Below are positions 52,973 to 62,711 of a stretch of DNA of 64,000 nt, one piece after another. Under the pieces are notes generated by a model that was not told the origin of the DNA, did not search any database, and saw only the letters and a program-made list of their open reading frames with translations. The stretch is taken from positions 992,001-1,056,000 of the forward strand of contig CAVZAT010000004.1 in assembly GCA_963773335.1 (NCBI GenBank), given 5' to 3'. The first letter of the stretch is position 1, and each line of letters begins with the position of its first letter. The stretch is from UBA4742 sp963773335 (GTDB taxonomy: Bacteria > Actinomycetota > Acidimicrobiia > Acidimicrobiales > Acidimicrobilacustridaceae). Position numbers and translations under genes: made by a program.

Positions 52973-53431
52973 ATGACGGCACCGTTGTCCCCCAACACCT
53001 CCCCCGAGGCCCAGGACCATGCTGGCGCCCCGCCGGAGCCACCCGCCACGGACCGGGCCCACGGGACGGTCCGACTGATCCCATTGGCCGACGCCGAGTC
53101 GAGGATCGCCGGTCAGGCGACCCTGCGCCGAAGTCCCGAACTCGAGCTTCGCCAGGCGCACGACCGCCTCAATCAGGCCCGTGAGACGGTGGCGGTTGCC
53201 TCGTCGGCGCTGGAGCAGGCGACCGAGACGGCCTCGGCGGCTCACGACCACGCGGACCACACGCGGGTGGCCTACGAGCGGGCCCGCATGGACTCGCGGC
53301 GCGCGGAACTGATGTTGCGCAAGGAGCAGCGTCGCGCCGACGACGCCAAGCTGGCCCTACGTCAGGCCTACGAGCTCGTGGCGCACCTGGAGGGGATGCG
53401 GGGCGCGCCCGTCATCGATCTCACCGCCTGA
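52973..53431 (+). CDS. Coiled-coil protein of unknown function
   Basis: A 152-residue soluble protein. Residues ~50-140 are strongly helical and heptad-like, rich in Ala, Glu and Arg (LRQAHDRLNQARETVAVASS, LMLRKEQRRADDAKLALRQA), preceded by a Pro-rich, disordered N-terminus. No family is recognised. ATG 52973 has AAGGA 5 nt upstream; a GTG at 52928 would add 15 basic residues. It is divergent from metG and convergent with rmuC, with 5 bp between the stops. Confidence 0.6.
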   Translation: MTAPLSPNTSPEAQDHAGAPPEPPATDRAHGTVRLIPLADAESRIAGQATLRRSPELELRQAHDRLNQARETVAVASSALEQATETASAAHDHADHTRVAYERARMDSRRAELMLRKEQRRADDAKLALRQAYELVAHLEGMRGAPVIDLTA

Positions 53432-53436
53432 ACGGC

Positions 53437-54738
53437 TCACGACGTGCGGGCTACGGGACCATCGAGCGAGTCGACGTCGAGCAAGCTGGGGACGAGGCCG
53501 CCCGACTGGCCACCATCGGCCACCCGCAGCGACCGCACGACCGGGCTCTCATCGTCGCTGCGGCGCGTCCGCAGGTCTTCGACCTGGTCGAGTCGGCGTT
53601 GCAAGGCCCGCCGTCGGGTGCCCGCCAGATCGTCGTAGGCCCGCTGGGTGGTCTCGAAACTGCGACCCAGCTTGTCGACCTGGTCGGAGAACTTCTCCCA
53701 CTCCTTGGTGAAGCCGCCCAGGCAGGTGAGGATCTCGTCGCTGGTGCGCTCGAGGCGGTAGGCATCCATCGACTGGCGGATGACGGCGAGCACCGCGAAG
53801 AGCGTGAAGGGCGAACAGAGCACCACCCGCTGCCCGAGCGCGAAGTCGATCATGTCGGGGTCGTGCTCGTGGATGTAGGAGTACACGCTCTCGTTGGGGA
53901 TGAAGGCCAGCACGTACTCGACGGTGGTCTCGGGGTCGATGTAGTTGCGGGAGGTGAGCTCCTTGACCCGTTGGCGCACATCCTTCAGGAAGGCGGTGGC
54001 GGCGGCTCGACCCTCGGCCTCACTCGGTGCCTCGATGGCCCGCACGTAGTTGTCGATGGGGAACTTGACGTCCATGTGCAGCACCCGCTCCTGGGGGAGC
54101 AGGAAGGTCACGTCGGGGATGCCGCCTCCGGCCACGCCGGTCTGGCGCCGGTAGTTGACGCCTTCGGTCAGCCCGGCCAGGCGCAACACGTCGTCGGCCA
54201 TGCGCTCGCCCCACTGGCCCCGGGCCTTGGGACTGGCCAGGGCCTGGCGCAGGTTCTGCGTGGTGGCCGCCAACTCGCTCGTCTGGCGGGTGGTCTCGCC
54301 CAGCTTGGCCCGCAGGTCGCTCTGCTGGGAGGCCTGCTCGGTCTGGAGCTGGGCCACCAGCCGACTGACACGGGTGAGCTCGTCGGTGACGCCGGCCGAC
54401 AGGCTGGAGATCTTCTGCTCGATGACCTGGTTGCGGAGGTCGAGCTGCTGGTCGGCCACCTGGGCCTGGGCCCCCAGCTTGTCGGTGGCCATGCTCAGGA
54501 CCAGGTCGACGGTCTGTTGGGTGGCGGCCTGCTGGTCGACCGCGAAGGCCTGCCGCGCCGCGTCGATGGTGGCCTGGCGGTCGGCGGCCAGGCCCTGGCG
54601 GGCCGCCTCGACGGCGGCCCGCTCGGCCTCGAGCTGCGCCTGGCGGGCGCGACCGGAGACCACGACCATCGCCAGACCGACCGCCAGGGCCAGCACCAAG
54701 AGCACCAACACGCCCACCGACACCATGAGGATTCCCAT
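53437..54738 (-). CDS. rmuC: RmuC family DNA recombination protein
   Basis: A 433-residue protein with an N-terminal membrane anchor (VSVGVLVLLVLALAVGLAMV), a long coiled coil (RARQAQLEAERAAVEAARQG), and the RmuC nuclease-like core: GQWGERMADDVLRLAGLTEG, DVTFLLPQERVLHMDVKFPI and LAFIPNESVYSYIHEHDP. RmuC limits inversions at repeats. ATG 54738 places the anchor at the extreme N-terminus; a GTG at 54756 is possible. Confidence 0.92.
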   Translation of the reverse strand: MGILMVSVGVLVLLVLALAVGLAMVVVSGRARQAQLEAERAAVEAARQGLAADRQATIDAARQAFAVDQQAATQQTVDLVLSMATDKLGAQAQVADQQLDLRNQVIEQKISSLSAGVTDELTRVSRLVAQLQTEQASQQSDLRAKLGETTRQTSELAATTQNLRQALASPKARGQWGERMADDVLRLAGLTEGVNYRRQTGVAGGGIPDVTFLLPQERVLHMDVKFPIDNYVRAIEAPSEAEGRAAATAFLKDVRQRVKELTSRNYIDPETTVEYVLAFIPNESVYSYIHEHDPDMIDFALGQRVVLCSPFTLFAVLAVIRQSMDAYRLERTSDEILTCLGGFTKEWEKFSDQVDKLGRSFETTQRAYDDLAGTRRRALQRRLDQVEDLRTRRSDDESPVVRSLRVADGGQSGGLVPSLLDVDSLDGPVARTS

Positions 54739-54843
54739 GTCAACGACCCTACGCACGGGGTGTGACAGGGAAGCGGATGCCTTTGCGGAGAAGGGATCGG
54801 CTGCCGGCTGGGTGGGGCCGGTCGGGTGGACGGGTCGGGCGGG

Positions 54844-55671
54844 TCAGGCGCGGGTGGCCAGGTCGTAGACCCGGCGTCGGGCCACCCCGAAGCGGCCGGC
54901 GACCAGCGTCACCGAATCCCGGGTCGAGCGGCCCCCGGCCACTTCGCGGGCCACCGCCGCGGCCAACTCCTCGTCTGTCACCTCGGCGGGAGGCGGAGCG
55001 CCGGCCACCACCAGCACGTACTCCCCCCGGGGCGCCACCTCGGCGCATCGTTCAACGGCCTGGCCCAGCCCCCCTCGCCACACCTGCTCGTGCAACTTGG
55101 TGAGCTCCCGAGCCACCACCACGCCACGATCGGCACCCAAGGTGTCGGCCAGGTCGGCCAGCGTGCGGGCCAGGCGGTGGGGTGCCTCGTACAGCACGAT
55201 GGTGCGCCGCTCGGCCGCGAGCTCCACCAGGCGCTGGGCGCGTCCCGATCCGGTCCGGGGCAGGAACCCCTCGAACACCCACCGACCGGTCGGCAGTCCG
55301 CTGCCCACCAGCGCGGTGATGCCGGCCGATGGACCCGGGACCACCTCGACTGCGTAGCCCGCCCCAGCTGCGGCCCGCACGAGGCGCTCGCCGGGATCGG
55401 ACACACCGGGCATGCCCGCGTCGGTCACCACCGCCACCCGCTCGCCCCGCTCCAGACGGGCCAGCACGTCGGCGACAGCCGCGGCCTCGGTGTGGTCGTT
55501 GACCACCAGCAGCCGGGGCGCCCGGATCCCCAGATGGGACAACAGCCGCCCGGTGCGCCGCGTGTCCTCGCACGCCACCGCGTCGGCCCGGGCCAGCTCC
55601 CGCCCGGCGCGGGGCGACAGGTCGTCCAGGTTGCCGATGGGTGTGGCTACCAGCACCAGGGCTCCGGTCAC
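54844..55671 (-). CDS. rsmI: 16S rRNA (cytidine(1402)-2'-O)-methyltransferase
   Basis: A 275-residue tetrapyrrole-methylase-fold RNA methyltransferase. It begins VTGALVLVATPIGNLDDLSP, followed by DAVACEDTRRTGRLLSHLGI, TDAGMPGVSDPGERLVRAA, VVPGPSAGITALVGSGLPTG and GFLPRTGSGR, all RsmI signatures. It 2'-O-methylates C1402 of 16S rRNA in the P site. GTG 55671 overlaps the stop of the DUF192 gene (GTGA), so the two are coupled. Confidence 0.94.
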   Translation of the reverse strand: MTGALVLVATPIGNLDDLSPRAGRELARADAVACEDTRRTGRLLSHLGIRAPRLLVVNDHTEAAAVADVLARLERGERVAVVTDAGMPGVSDPGERLVRAAAGAGYAVEVVPGPSAGITALVGSGLPTGRWVFEGFLPRTGSGRAQRLVELAAERRTIVLYEAPHRLARTLADLADTLGADRGVVVARELTKLHEQVWRGGLGQAVERCAEVAPRGEYVLVVAGAPPPAEVTDEELAAAVAREVAGGRSTRDSVTLVAGRFGVARRRVYDLATRA

Positions 55672-56016
55672 TGGGAGCCCTTGATCTCGAGCTGGTCGCC
55701 CACCGATACCCCCCACCGCGAGAACGCACCGGCTTCGGCCTCGATGACCGAGCGGGCCTTGATCACCGGCACCCCGACCCGGTTGGGTTGCATGGTCGAC
55801 GATCCGCAGCACGACCAGGTCGCGGTCCACGTAGGCGACGTCGATGGCGAAGCGCATCCGGACCGTGTGGACCGAACGGGCCGGGTCGAGCAGCAGTGCG
55901 CCGTCGATGCCGTCGCGCCCGAGCAGGCCCTTCATGCGTCCCGGGGCGGTCGCCGCCACCTCCAGGGTGGCCAGCACCTTGCCGTCATGGACCAGCCAGG
56001 GCACCAGTGCCTCCAC
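55668..56016 (-). CDS. DUF192 domain-containing protein (one frameshift)
   Basis: About 115 residues from ATG 56016. The DUF192 core is clear: LATLEVAATAPGRMKGLLGR, GALLLDPARSVHTVRMRFAI and DVAYVDRDLVVLRIVD. A single shift near 55790 (one extra base) restores QPNRVGVPVIKARSVIEAEA and SVGDQLEIKGSQ at the C-terminus. Unlike many members it has no signal peptide, so it is cytoplasmic. The function of the family is unknown. It is upstream of and overlapping rsmI. Confidence 0.8.
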
Positions 56017-56122
56017 AACACGATCGCTGGGCGGGAGCCCTGAACCTACCGCCAGACGCGCTCACCGGTGCTGGCACGGACCTCACCGGTGCTGGCTGGG
56101 GTCGGCAGGTCGAACGGCGGGC

Positions 56123-57200
56123 TCAGACGTTGAAACGGAACTCCATGACGTCGCCGTCGGCCACCTCGTAGTCCTTGCCCTCGATGCGCAGTTTGCCCAC
56201 GTCGCGGGCCTTGCTCCACGAGCCGATCTCGAGCAGGTCGTCCCAGTGGATGACCTCGGCCTTGATGAACCCCCGCTCGAAGTCGGTGTGGATCACCCCG
56301 GCGCACTGCGGGGCCCGCCAGCCCGACTTGAAGGTCCAGGCCCGCGACTCCTGTTCACCGGTGGTCAGGAAGGTGCGCAGTCCCAGCAGGTGGTAGGCGG
56401 TCTGCAGGAACCGGGGCAGGGCGCCCTGGCCCAGGCCGAGGGCCTCGAGCATCTCGGCCCGCTCGTCGGCGTCGACCTGAGCAGCTTCCGCCTCGAGCTG
56501 CACGCACATCCCGATGACCTCGCCTCGACCGCTCGAACTCGGCCACCACCGGGGCCACGATCTCGTCGGTGCGCTCCAGGTCGTCCTCGCTGATGTTGAC
56601 CACGGCCAACACCGGCTTGTTGGTCAGCAGGAAGTAGGGACGCAGCAGGCTCCGGTCGTCGGCGTCGAGGTCGCTGCGGTAGAGCGGCGTGCCTTCGGCC
56701 AGGTGCTCGTACGCCCGACCCAGGGCGGCCACCTCGTCGGCCAGGCTGCGGTCCTGCTTGGCCGCCTTGCGCCGCTTGTCGATCTGGGCCTCGACCGTGG
56801 CCAAGTCGGCCAGGGCCAGCTCGGTCTCCACGATGCGCAGGTGCTCGAGCGGGTCCGACGGTCCGGGCACGTCGTCATCGGCGAAGGCGCGCAGCACGAA
56901 GGTGATGGCATCGGCCTCACGGATGTTGGCCAGGAACTTGTTGCCGAGGCCCTCACCCGTGCTGGCTCCTTCGACCAGCCCGCCGATGTCGACGAACTGC
57001 ACCGTGGCCGGCACCACCTTGCGCGACGCGCTCATCTCGGCCAGCTGATCGAGACGGTCGTCGGGCACCTTGGCCATGCCCACGTTGGGGTCCTTGGTGG
57101 CGAAGGCGTAGGGCGCGGCCAGCGCCGAGGCACCGGACAGGGCGTTGTACAGCGAAGACTTGCCGGCATTGGGGAGCCCGACGAACCCGAAGCGTTCCAC
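56123..57200 (-). CDS. ychF: Ribosome-associated ATPase YchF (Obg-like), one frameshift
   Basis: GTG 57200 starts VERFGFVGLPNAGKSSLYNA with the P-loop GLPNAGKS. It continues with YAFATKDPNVGMAKVPDDRL and VQFVDIGGLVEGASTGEGLG (G3), TNKPVLAVVNIS (G4, with NxxE replaced so that ATP is preferred, as in YchF), and after a shift near 56530 the TGS domain: LGLRTFLTTGEQESRAWTFK and AGVIHTDFERGFIKAEVIHW, ending VMEFRFNV. About 359 residues, the normal length. YchF binds ribosomes and is near-universal, so the frameshift is probably a sequence error. Confidence 0.9.
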
Positions 57201-57365
57201 CGGTTCAGGGTATTGCCTGGCCAAAGGCGCGGACGCGGCGGAGCAGGGCGGGGCTGCTCGCAAGGATGACACCCGGATGGCGAAGGGACCCGTCGGGAGG
57301 CGTGCCGACCAGAAGGCCAGCCAGGTCGGGGGCCTGGCGACGAGAGGGCCAATACAGTCGATGAA

Positions 57366-58414
57366 GTGACTCCACTCGAAGCCCTCGACCGCGTCGTCTA
57401 CCTCATGGACCGCTCGCTGGCTCCCGCCGAGAAGGTGCGGGCCTTCGCCAAGGCCGCCCAGGTGGTGGCCGGGCTGGCGCCCGGTGAGCTCGAGGAGCGG
57501 GTGGCGACCGGGACGCTGACCGACCTGGCCGGCATCGGCAAGTCCACCGCGGCGGTGATCACCCAGGCCCTGGCCGGGCGGGTGCCCGATCGCGTGGCCG
57601 AGCTGGAGGCCACCACCCAGGTGCCACTCAGCCAGACCGGGATCCGCTACCGCGAGGCTCTCCGGGGCGACTGCCACGCCCACAGCCTGTGGTCGGACGG
57701 AGGCGCCACCGTGGAGAAGATGGCCCGCACCGCCATGGAGCTGGGCCACGAGTACCTGGTGATGACCGACCACTCGCCGCGGCTCACGGTGGCCCACGGC
57801 CTCACCCCGGCGCGCCTGCGCGAGCAACTGACCGAGATCCAGATCCTCAACATGCGCCTGACCCCGTTCCGCATCCTGACCGGCATCGAGGTGGACATCC
57901 TGGAGGACGGCTCGCTCGACCAGGACGAGGAGCTGCTGGCTGAGCTGGACGTGGTGGTGGCCAGCGCCCACTCGAAGCTGCGCATGGACCGTGAAGCCAT
58001 GACCAGGCGCCTGGTGCTGGCCGCGGCCAGCCCCCACGTCGACATCCTGGGCCACTGCACCGGGCGCAAGCTGCGCTCCACCGTGGCCCAGGTGGGCAGC
58101 GATCCCGAGCTGGTCCGGCCCGAATCCGCCTTCGACCCCGACCTGGTGTTCGCCGCCTGCGCCCGGTTCGACACGGCGGTGGAGATCAACTGCCGCCCCG
58201 AGCGCCAGGATCCGCCGCACCGGCTGCTGGAGGCGGCCCTGGAGTGGGAGTGCAAGGTGAGCATCGACACCGACGCCCACGCCCCGGGCCAGCTCGAATG
58301 GCAGCCTCTGGGGTGCGACAAGGCGGCCCGCCACGAGATCCCCTCGACGAGATCGTGAACACCTGGCCGGCCGACCGGCTCGTCGAGTGGGCCGGCTCGC
58401 ACCCGACCGAGTAG
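57366..58414 (+). CDS. PHP domain-containing protein (PolX-like phosphoesterase), one late frameshift
   Basis: A ~349-residue protein from GTG 57366. The N-terminal ~95 residues resemble the helix-hairpin-helix start of family X polymerases (FAKAAQVVAGLAPGELEERV, LTDLAGIGKSTAAVITQALA). The PHP metallo-phosphoesterase domain follows: RGDCHAHSLWSDGGATVEKM, EYLVMTDHSPRLTVAHG, LTGIEVDILEDGSLD, VVASAHSKLRM, ILGHCTGRKL and SIDTDAHAPGQLEW. The polymerase domain itself is absent. A shift near 58345 restores VNTWPADRLVEWAGSHPTE at the end. Such proteins hydrolyse phosphoesters; the substrate is unknown. Confidence 0.85.
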
Positions 58415-58429
58415 GCCGACGCCCCCGGG

Positions 58430-59858
58430 TCAGGCCGGCGGCCGGACCATCCCCTGCCCCTGGCCCGACGCCATGACCACGACCTGATCGATGCCCGCCG
58501 GTGGGTCGGCCACGGCCAGGTACCACCCGCCGACGGTGGCGGTGTCGACCGCCAGCTCGGGCGCCGAGGCCGACGGCGCCCGCTGCACGGTGACCGGGGC
58601 GCGCCGCTCCCGCCACCTGCCAGGCCGTGCCCGAGAGCACCGAGAGCGCCACCGGACCGCCCGAGGTCGGGGCGGGAGCCGAGCAGGTCCAGCCCGACCC
58701 CTTGGGCGCCATGCACACGGCCGCCAGCACGTCGTCCGCGTGGATCTCGACCACGTCGTGGGCCGTGCTGGTGATGCCGACCAGCGGCAGTTGGTCCCGG
58801 ACCGCGGCCGCCGCCTCCGCGACCAGGACGTGGTAGCCGGCCTGGTCGAGATCCCGCAGCCCTCGGGCCACCTCTTGCAGCTGCGCCTGCGTGAGCTGGG
58901 TTGCGTCGGCATCCAGCCAGGCGGACCGGCCGTCGGGCCAGGCCCGCGACAGGGTGCCGAAAGCGGGGTCGTAGGACTCCGCCGAGCCGTCGGACCGGCG
59001 TGACCCGTGGAACCAGGTCTCCAGGTAGTCGGCGGTGGGCCCGCCCGAGCCGCTGGCCGCGGTGGTGCGCACCGTGAGCTGGAGACCCTGACCGGGCGAG
59101 CGGGATCCGACCGCGTCGGCGTAGTCCAACTCGACCTGGGTCACGTCCTGAGCTGTCGCGCCGCCCGTCTGGCCCAGCCGGACCAGCGAGCCACCCGAAG
59201 CGGCGGAGAAGCCGAGCAGGTGGTCGGTCGGGTCGGTCCAGTGCAGGGTGGCCAGCCGCGACTCGGCCTGGGCCGTGGTCATGCCCGAGTACGACGCCTG
59301 CACGAAGCTCCCCTCGTTCCAGCTCAACGTGCTGGTGGAGGACGCGAAGTCCTTGGCCGGGTCAACCACCCCCGGCTGACCCCGGACGGTGGTGGGCTGG
59401 CCGTCGGGCACGCTCCCCTCCACGGCCTGGATCGTGATCAGCAGCTCGGGTGTGCCCTCGGCCGTGCCGAACAGCTGGGTCTCGAGCGAGACCGGTGCCG
59501 ACGAACGGGTGGCCGCCACGCTGAGCAGGTTGAGGCTGTCGGGCAGCGAGCTGGGGTACTGGCCCAGCACCGGGCCGCCCGGTCGGGCGACGGTGGTGGG
59601 GCCGACCTCGGTCTCGGTGGGCCGAGGGTGGTCGGCGCGGACACCCCACAGGGCCACCAGCAGGCAGATGGAGGCAGCCACCGCCAGCGCCACCAGCACC
59701 CGGTGCCGGGGCCGGCCACGCCCCTCGGCCGGGTCCAGCTCCAACAGGTCCTCGACGGCCGCCGACGGGGTGAACGCCCGGTCGTCGACTGCCAGGCCGT
59801 CCGCCCTGGCTCGCAGCGCGTGAGCCAGGCGGGCCTCGAGGGTGTCGGTGGGGCTCAT
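58430..59858 (-). CDS. Membrane-anchored protein paired with the ECF sigma factor (possible anti-sigma), one frameshift
   Basis: About 475 residues from ATG 59858. A ~50-residue cytoplasmic part (TLEARLAHALRARADGLAVD, SAAVEDLLELDPAEG) precedes one membrane helix (LVALAVAASICLLVALWGV), and the remaining ~400 residues are extracytoplasmic and not recognised. A shift near 58605 restores the C-terminus GWYLAVADPPAGIDQVVVMA. The gene starts within the sigma-factor stop (ATGA), and the cytoplasm-helix-exterior topology fits a membrane-bound anti-sigma factor. No zinc-binding HxxxCxxC motif is seen, so it is not a classical ZAS protein. Confidence 0.68.
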
Positions 59859-60373
59859 CGCTCCAGCTCCTTGCGCAGGTCGGCCAGGGCGCGGCGCACC
59901 CGGCTGCGGACGGTGCCGGCCGAACACCCCACCAGGGTGCCGATCTCGGCGTGATCGAGGTCCTCGTAGAAGCGCAGGACCAGCACGGCCCGACGTTCCG
60001 GGCGAAGACGCCCCAGGGCATCCCACAGCTCGTCCCGCTCGGGTTGGACCACCGGCGGAGCCGGTCCCACCAGGCCCAGCCGCTGGCCCTCCATCCGCTG
60101 GCGGTCCTGCCAGCGCAGGGCCAACCGGACCACCGCGGTGCGCAACCAGGCCCGGTGGTTGTCCACCTGGTCGAGGTGACCCAGCAGGGCGGTGAAGGCC
60201 TCCTGGGCCAGCTCCTCGGCCACCGCCGCCGAGCCCACCATCAGGTACCCCAGGCGCACCACGAAGGGGCGTTCGGCCTGGTAGACGGCCTCGAAGGTCT
60301 GACCGGCCCGCTCCGGCCGACCCCCCTCGTGCTCCACGGGCTCCACCGCCCTCAACGGTTCCACGACCTGCAT
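59855..60373 (-). CDS. ECF (sigma-70 family) RNA polymerase sigma factor
   Basis: A 172-residue sigma factor with region 2 (FEAVYQAERPFVVRLGYLMV, VAEELAQEAFTALLGHLDQV) and region 4 with its helix-turn-helix (ERRAVLVLRFYEDLDHAEIG, LVGCSAGTVRSRVRRALADL), joined by a short linker as in SigE/SigM-type ECF sigmas. ATG 60373 is the first reasonable start. The stop overlaps the start of the membrane partner. It is divergent from the tiny bL37 gene. The target promoters are not known. Confidence 0.9.
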   Translation of the reverse strand: MQVVEPLRAVEPVEHEGGRPERAGQTFEAVYQAERPFVVRLGYLMVGSAAVAEELAQEAFTALLGHLDQVDNHRAWLRTAVVRLALRWQDRQRMEGQRLGLVGPAPPVVQPERDELWDALGRLRPERRAVLVLRFYEDLDHAEIGTLVGCSAGTVRSRVRRALADLRKELER

Positions 60374-60446
60374 GAGACACCACGGGCGTCGGACGTGCCC
60401 GCCGCACGCGATTCGTGCCGACTTCCGTGACGGGGCGCCCAGCCGA

Positions 60447-60452
60447 TAGCGT
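60447..60452 (+). promoter_or_regulatory. -10 element for a leaderless bL37 transcript
   Basis: TAGCGT within CCGATAGCGT, 9 nt before ATG 60462; the context matches the bS22 promoter (CCGATAG). Confidence 0.4.
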
Positions 60453-60461
60453 GGTCTCCTT

Positions 60462-60548
60462 ATGTCGAAGAAGACCGCCAAGCGCAAGACCAACGCCCGC
60501 CGCAAGAAGGCGAACCACGGCCGCAAGCCCAACGCGGGTCGGGGCTGA
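60462..60548 (+). CDS. Large ribosomal protein bL37
   Basis: A 28-residue, Lys/Arg-rich protein: MSKKTAKRKTNARRKKANHG followed by RKPNAGRG. The KANHG(K/R)(R/K)PNA ending is the hallmark of bL37, found in mycobacterial 50S subunits near the peptidyl-transferase side of 23S rRNA. It is below most gene-finder limits. ATG 60462, stop TGA. The following prolyl-oligopeptidase reading begins at its stop. Confidence 0.87.
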   Translation: MSKKTAKRKTNARRKKANHGRKPNAGRG

Positions 60549-62700
60549 CCTCGAACACACTGGGACCGCCGCCGCCCACCCGGCGCGGCGAGACCGTCGA
60601 GGTGATCCACGGCATCCGGGTCGCTGACCCGTTCCGCTGGCTGGAGGATGGCGACGACCCCGAGACCCAGGCCTGGGTCGAGGCGCAGAACGCCCACACC
60701 CGGGCCTACCTGGACGACCGCCCGGGTAGACCGGGCCGAGCTGCACCGGCGCCTGAGCGCCCTGCTGAGGGCTGGCTCGTCGGTGGGTTGCGCGGTGGCC
60801 GGTGACCGGGTGTTCTCGCTCGACCGATGGGGCCACCACGACCAGGCCGTGCTGGTCGTTCGTCCCGCCACCCGGCCCGGGCTGGCCCGCACGGTGGTCG
60901 ACCCCATCCTGGTGACCGGCGATCCCACCGCGGCCATCGACTGGTACCACCCTTCTCCGGACGGGTCCCGCTGGCCTACGGCCTGTCCACCAACGGCGAC
61001 GAGCGCTCCACCCTGCACATCCTCGACGTGGCCACGGGCGCCCGCCACCCCGACACCATCCCCAACACCCGGGCCGCGTCGGTGGCCTGGGCCCCCGACG
61101 GCTCAGGGTTCGCCTACACCCGCTATCCGCTGCCCGGCGAGGTGCCCGACGACGAGCTCGACTACTGGCGCAAGGTCTTCTGGCACCGCCTGGGCGATGC
61201 CGTCGACCGGGACGAGGTGGTGTGGGACGACCTGCCCGACAAGACGGCGTGGCCCAACGTGTCGCTGTCGCGGGACGGCCGTTGGCTGCTGGTGCACACC
61301 TCGCTGGGGTGGTCGAGGGTGGACGTCCACCTGATCGACCGGCGCACCGGGGCACGCACGGCCATGATCGAGGGCCTGGACGCCGTCTCGTCGTTCGAGG
61401 TGGTGGGCGACGAGGTCATCGGCGTCACCACCCTCGACGCCGACCGGGGCCGGGTGGTGTCGGCGCCCACGGTGGCGGCCTGGCACGACAACTGGTGCAC
61501 GCTGGTGCCCGAGGGCGCCGCGGTGATCGAGGCGGCGGTGGCCACCTCGCGGTCGCTGCTGGTGCTGCGCTCGCGGGCCGCGGTGGCCGAGCTGGACCGC
61601 TACGACCACGACGGCACCGACCACCGCACCGTCGCGCTGCCCGAGATCGGCTCGCTCACCGGTCTCAGCGCCACCCCGACCACGACCTGGCCTTCCTGTC
61701 GTTCACCTCCTTCGCCCGCCCTCCGACCCTCTACCGGTGGCGAGCCGCCGGCCCGACCGGGCCGGGACCGGTCCGGAACGGTGCTGACGAGCTCAGCGAC
61801 TGGAGCCGGCTGGCCGACCGGACCGGACGCCGAGCGGCGAGGGACATCGACGGTCCCCGGGGCGAGTACGTGGTCGAGCAGGTGCGCTACCCGTCGAGTC
61901 GACGGCACGCGATCCCCATGTTCCTGATCCGGGCGGCGTCCACCCAGCCCGGTCCCGACACCCGATGCGTGCTCACGGGCTACGGGGGCTTCTCGGTCAC
62001 CATGGGACCGGCCTACAGCGCGGCCATCGTGTCGGTGTGCGACGACGGCGGGCTCTACGCGGTGGCCAACATCCGCGGCGGCGCCGAGGAGGGCGAGGCC
62101 TGGCACCGGGCCGGCATGCGCGAGCACAAGCAACGCAGCTTCGACGACTTCATCGCCGCCGCCGACTGGCTGGTGGAGACCGGTCGCACGTCGCGGGGCC
62201 GACTGGCCATCCGGGGCGGCAGCAACGGTGGCCTGCTCATGGGGGCGGTCATCACCCAACGTCCCGACCTGTGCCGGGCGGCCCAGATCGCGGTGCCCCT
62301 GCTCGACATGGTGCGCTACCACCGCTTCCTCATCGCCGAGCTGTGGATCCCCGAGTACGGCAACCCCGAGGTGGCCCAGGAGTTCGCCTGGCTCTACGCC
62401 TACTCCCCCTACCACCACGTGCGCGGACGGCACCTGCTACCCGGCGGTGCTGCTGACCACGGCCGCCGACGACTCCCGGGTCGACCCGATGCACGCTCGC
62501 AAGATGGCGGCCCGGCTCCAGGCGGCCACGCCGTGCGGGGACACGCCATCCCGTCCTGCTGCGCCAGGAGTCGAGCGCCGGCCACGGCCAGGGCAAGCCC
62601 GTGACCCGCCAGGCCGACGAGCTGGCCGACGTGCTCGTCCTTCCTGTGGTGGCAGCTGGACGGACAGCCACCGGAGCCACCAGAGCCACCGTCTGGCTAG
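60545..62700 (+). CDS. S9 family prolyl oligopeptidase, frame broken at several places
   Basis: About 715 residues when joined. The N-terminal propeller starts RRGETVEVIHGIRVADPFRW and LEDGDDPETQAWVEAQNAHT; later pieces are RVFSLDRWGHHDQAVLVVRP, LDVATGARHPDTIPNTRAAS and SVSLSRDGRWLLVHTSLGWS-like sequence. The hydrolase domain keeps the catalytic Ser in RGGSNGGLLMGAV, the Asp in TTAADDSRVDPMHARKMAAR and the His in SAGHGQGKPVT. Breaks lie near 60725, 60960, 61675, 62440, 62540 and 62630. The start is not resolved: similarity reaches back to the CTG at 60545, and the first ordinary start is GTG 60602. It cleaves short peptides after proline. Confidence 0.8.
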
Positions 62701-62711
62701 GGTGGGCGGCC

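Noticed and set aside
56355..61355. A 5-kb open reading frame on the minus strand
   Set aside because: It joins ychF, the anti-strand of the PHP and oligopeptidase genes and part of the sigma/anti-sigma genes. High GC keeps the frame open; the real genes in it are in their own frames or on the other strand.
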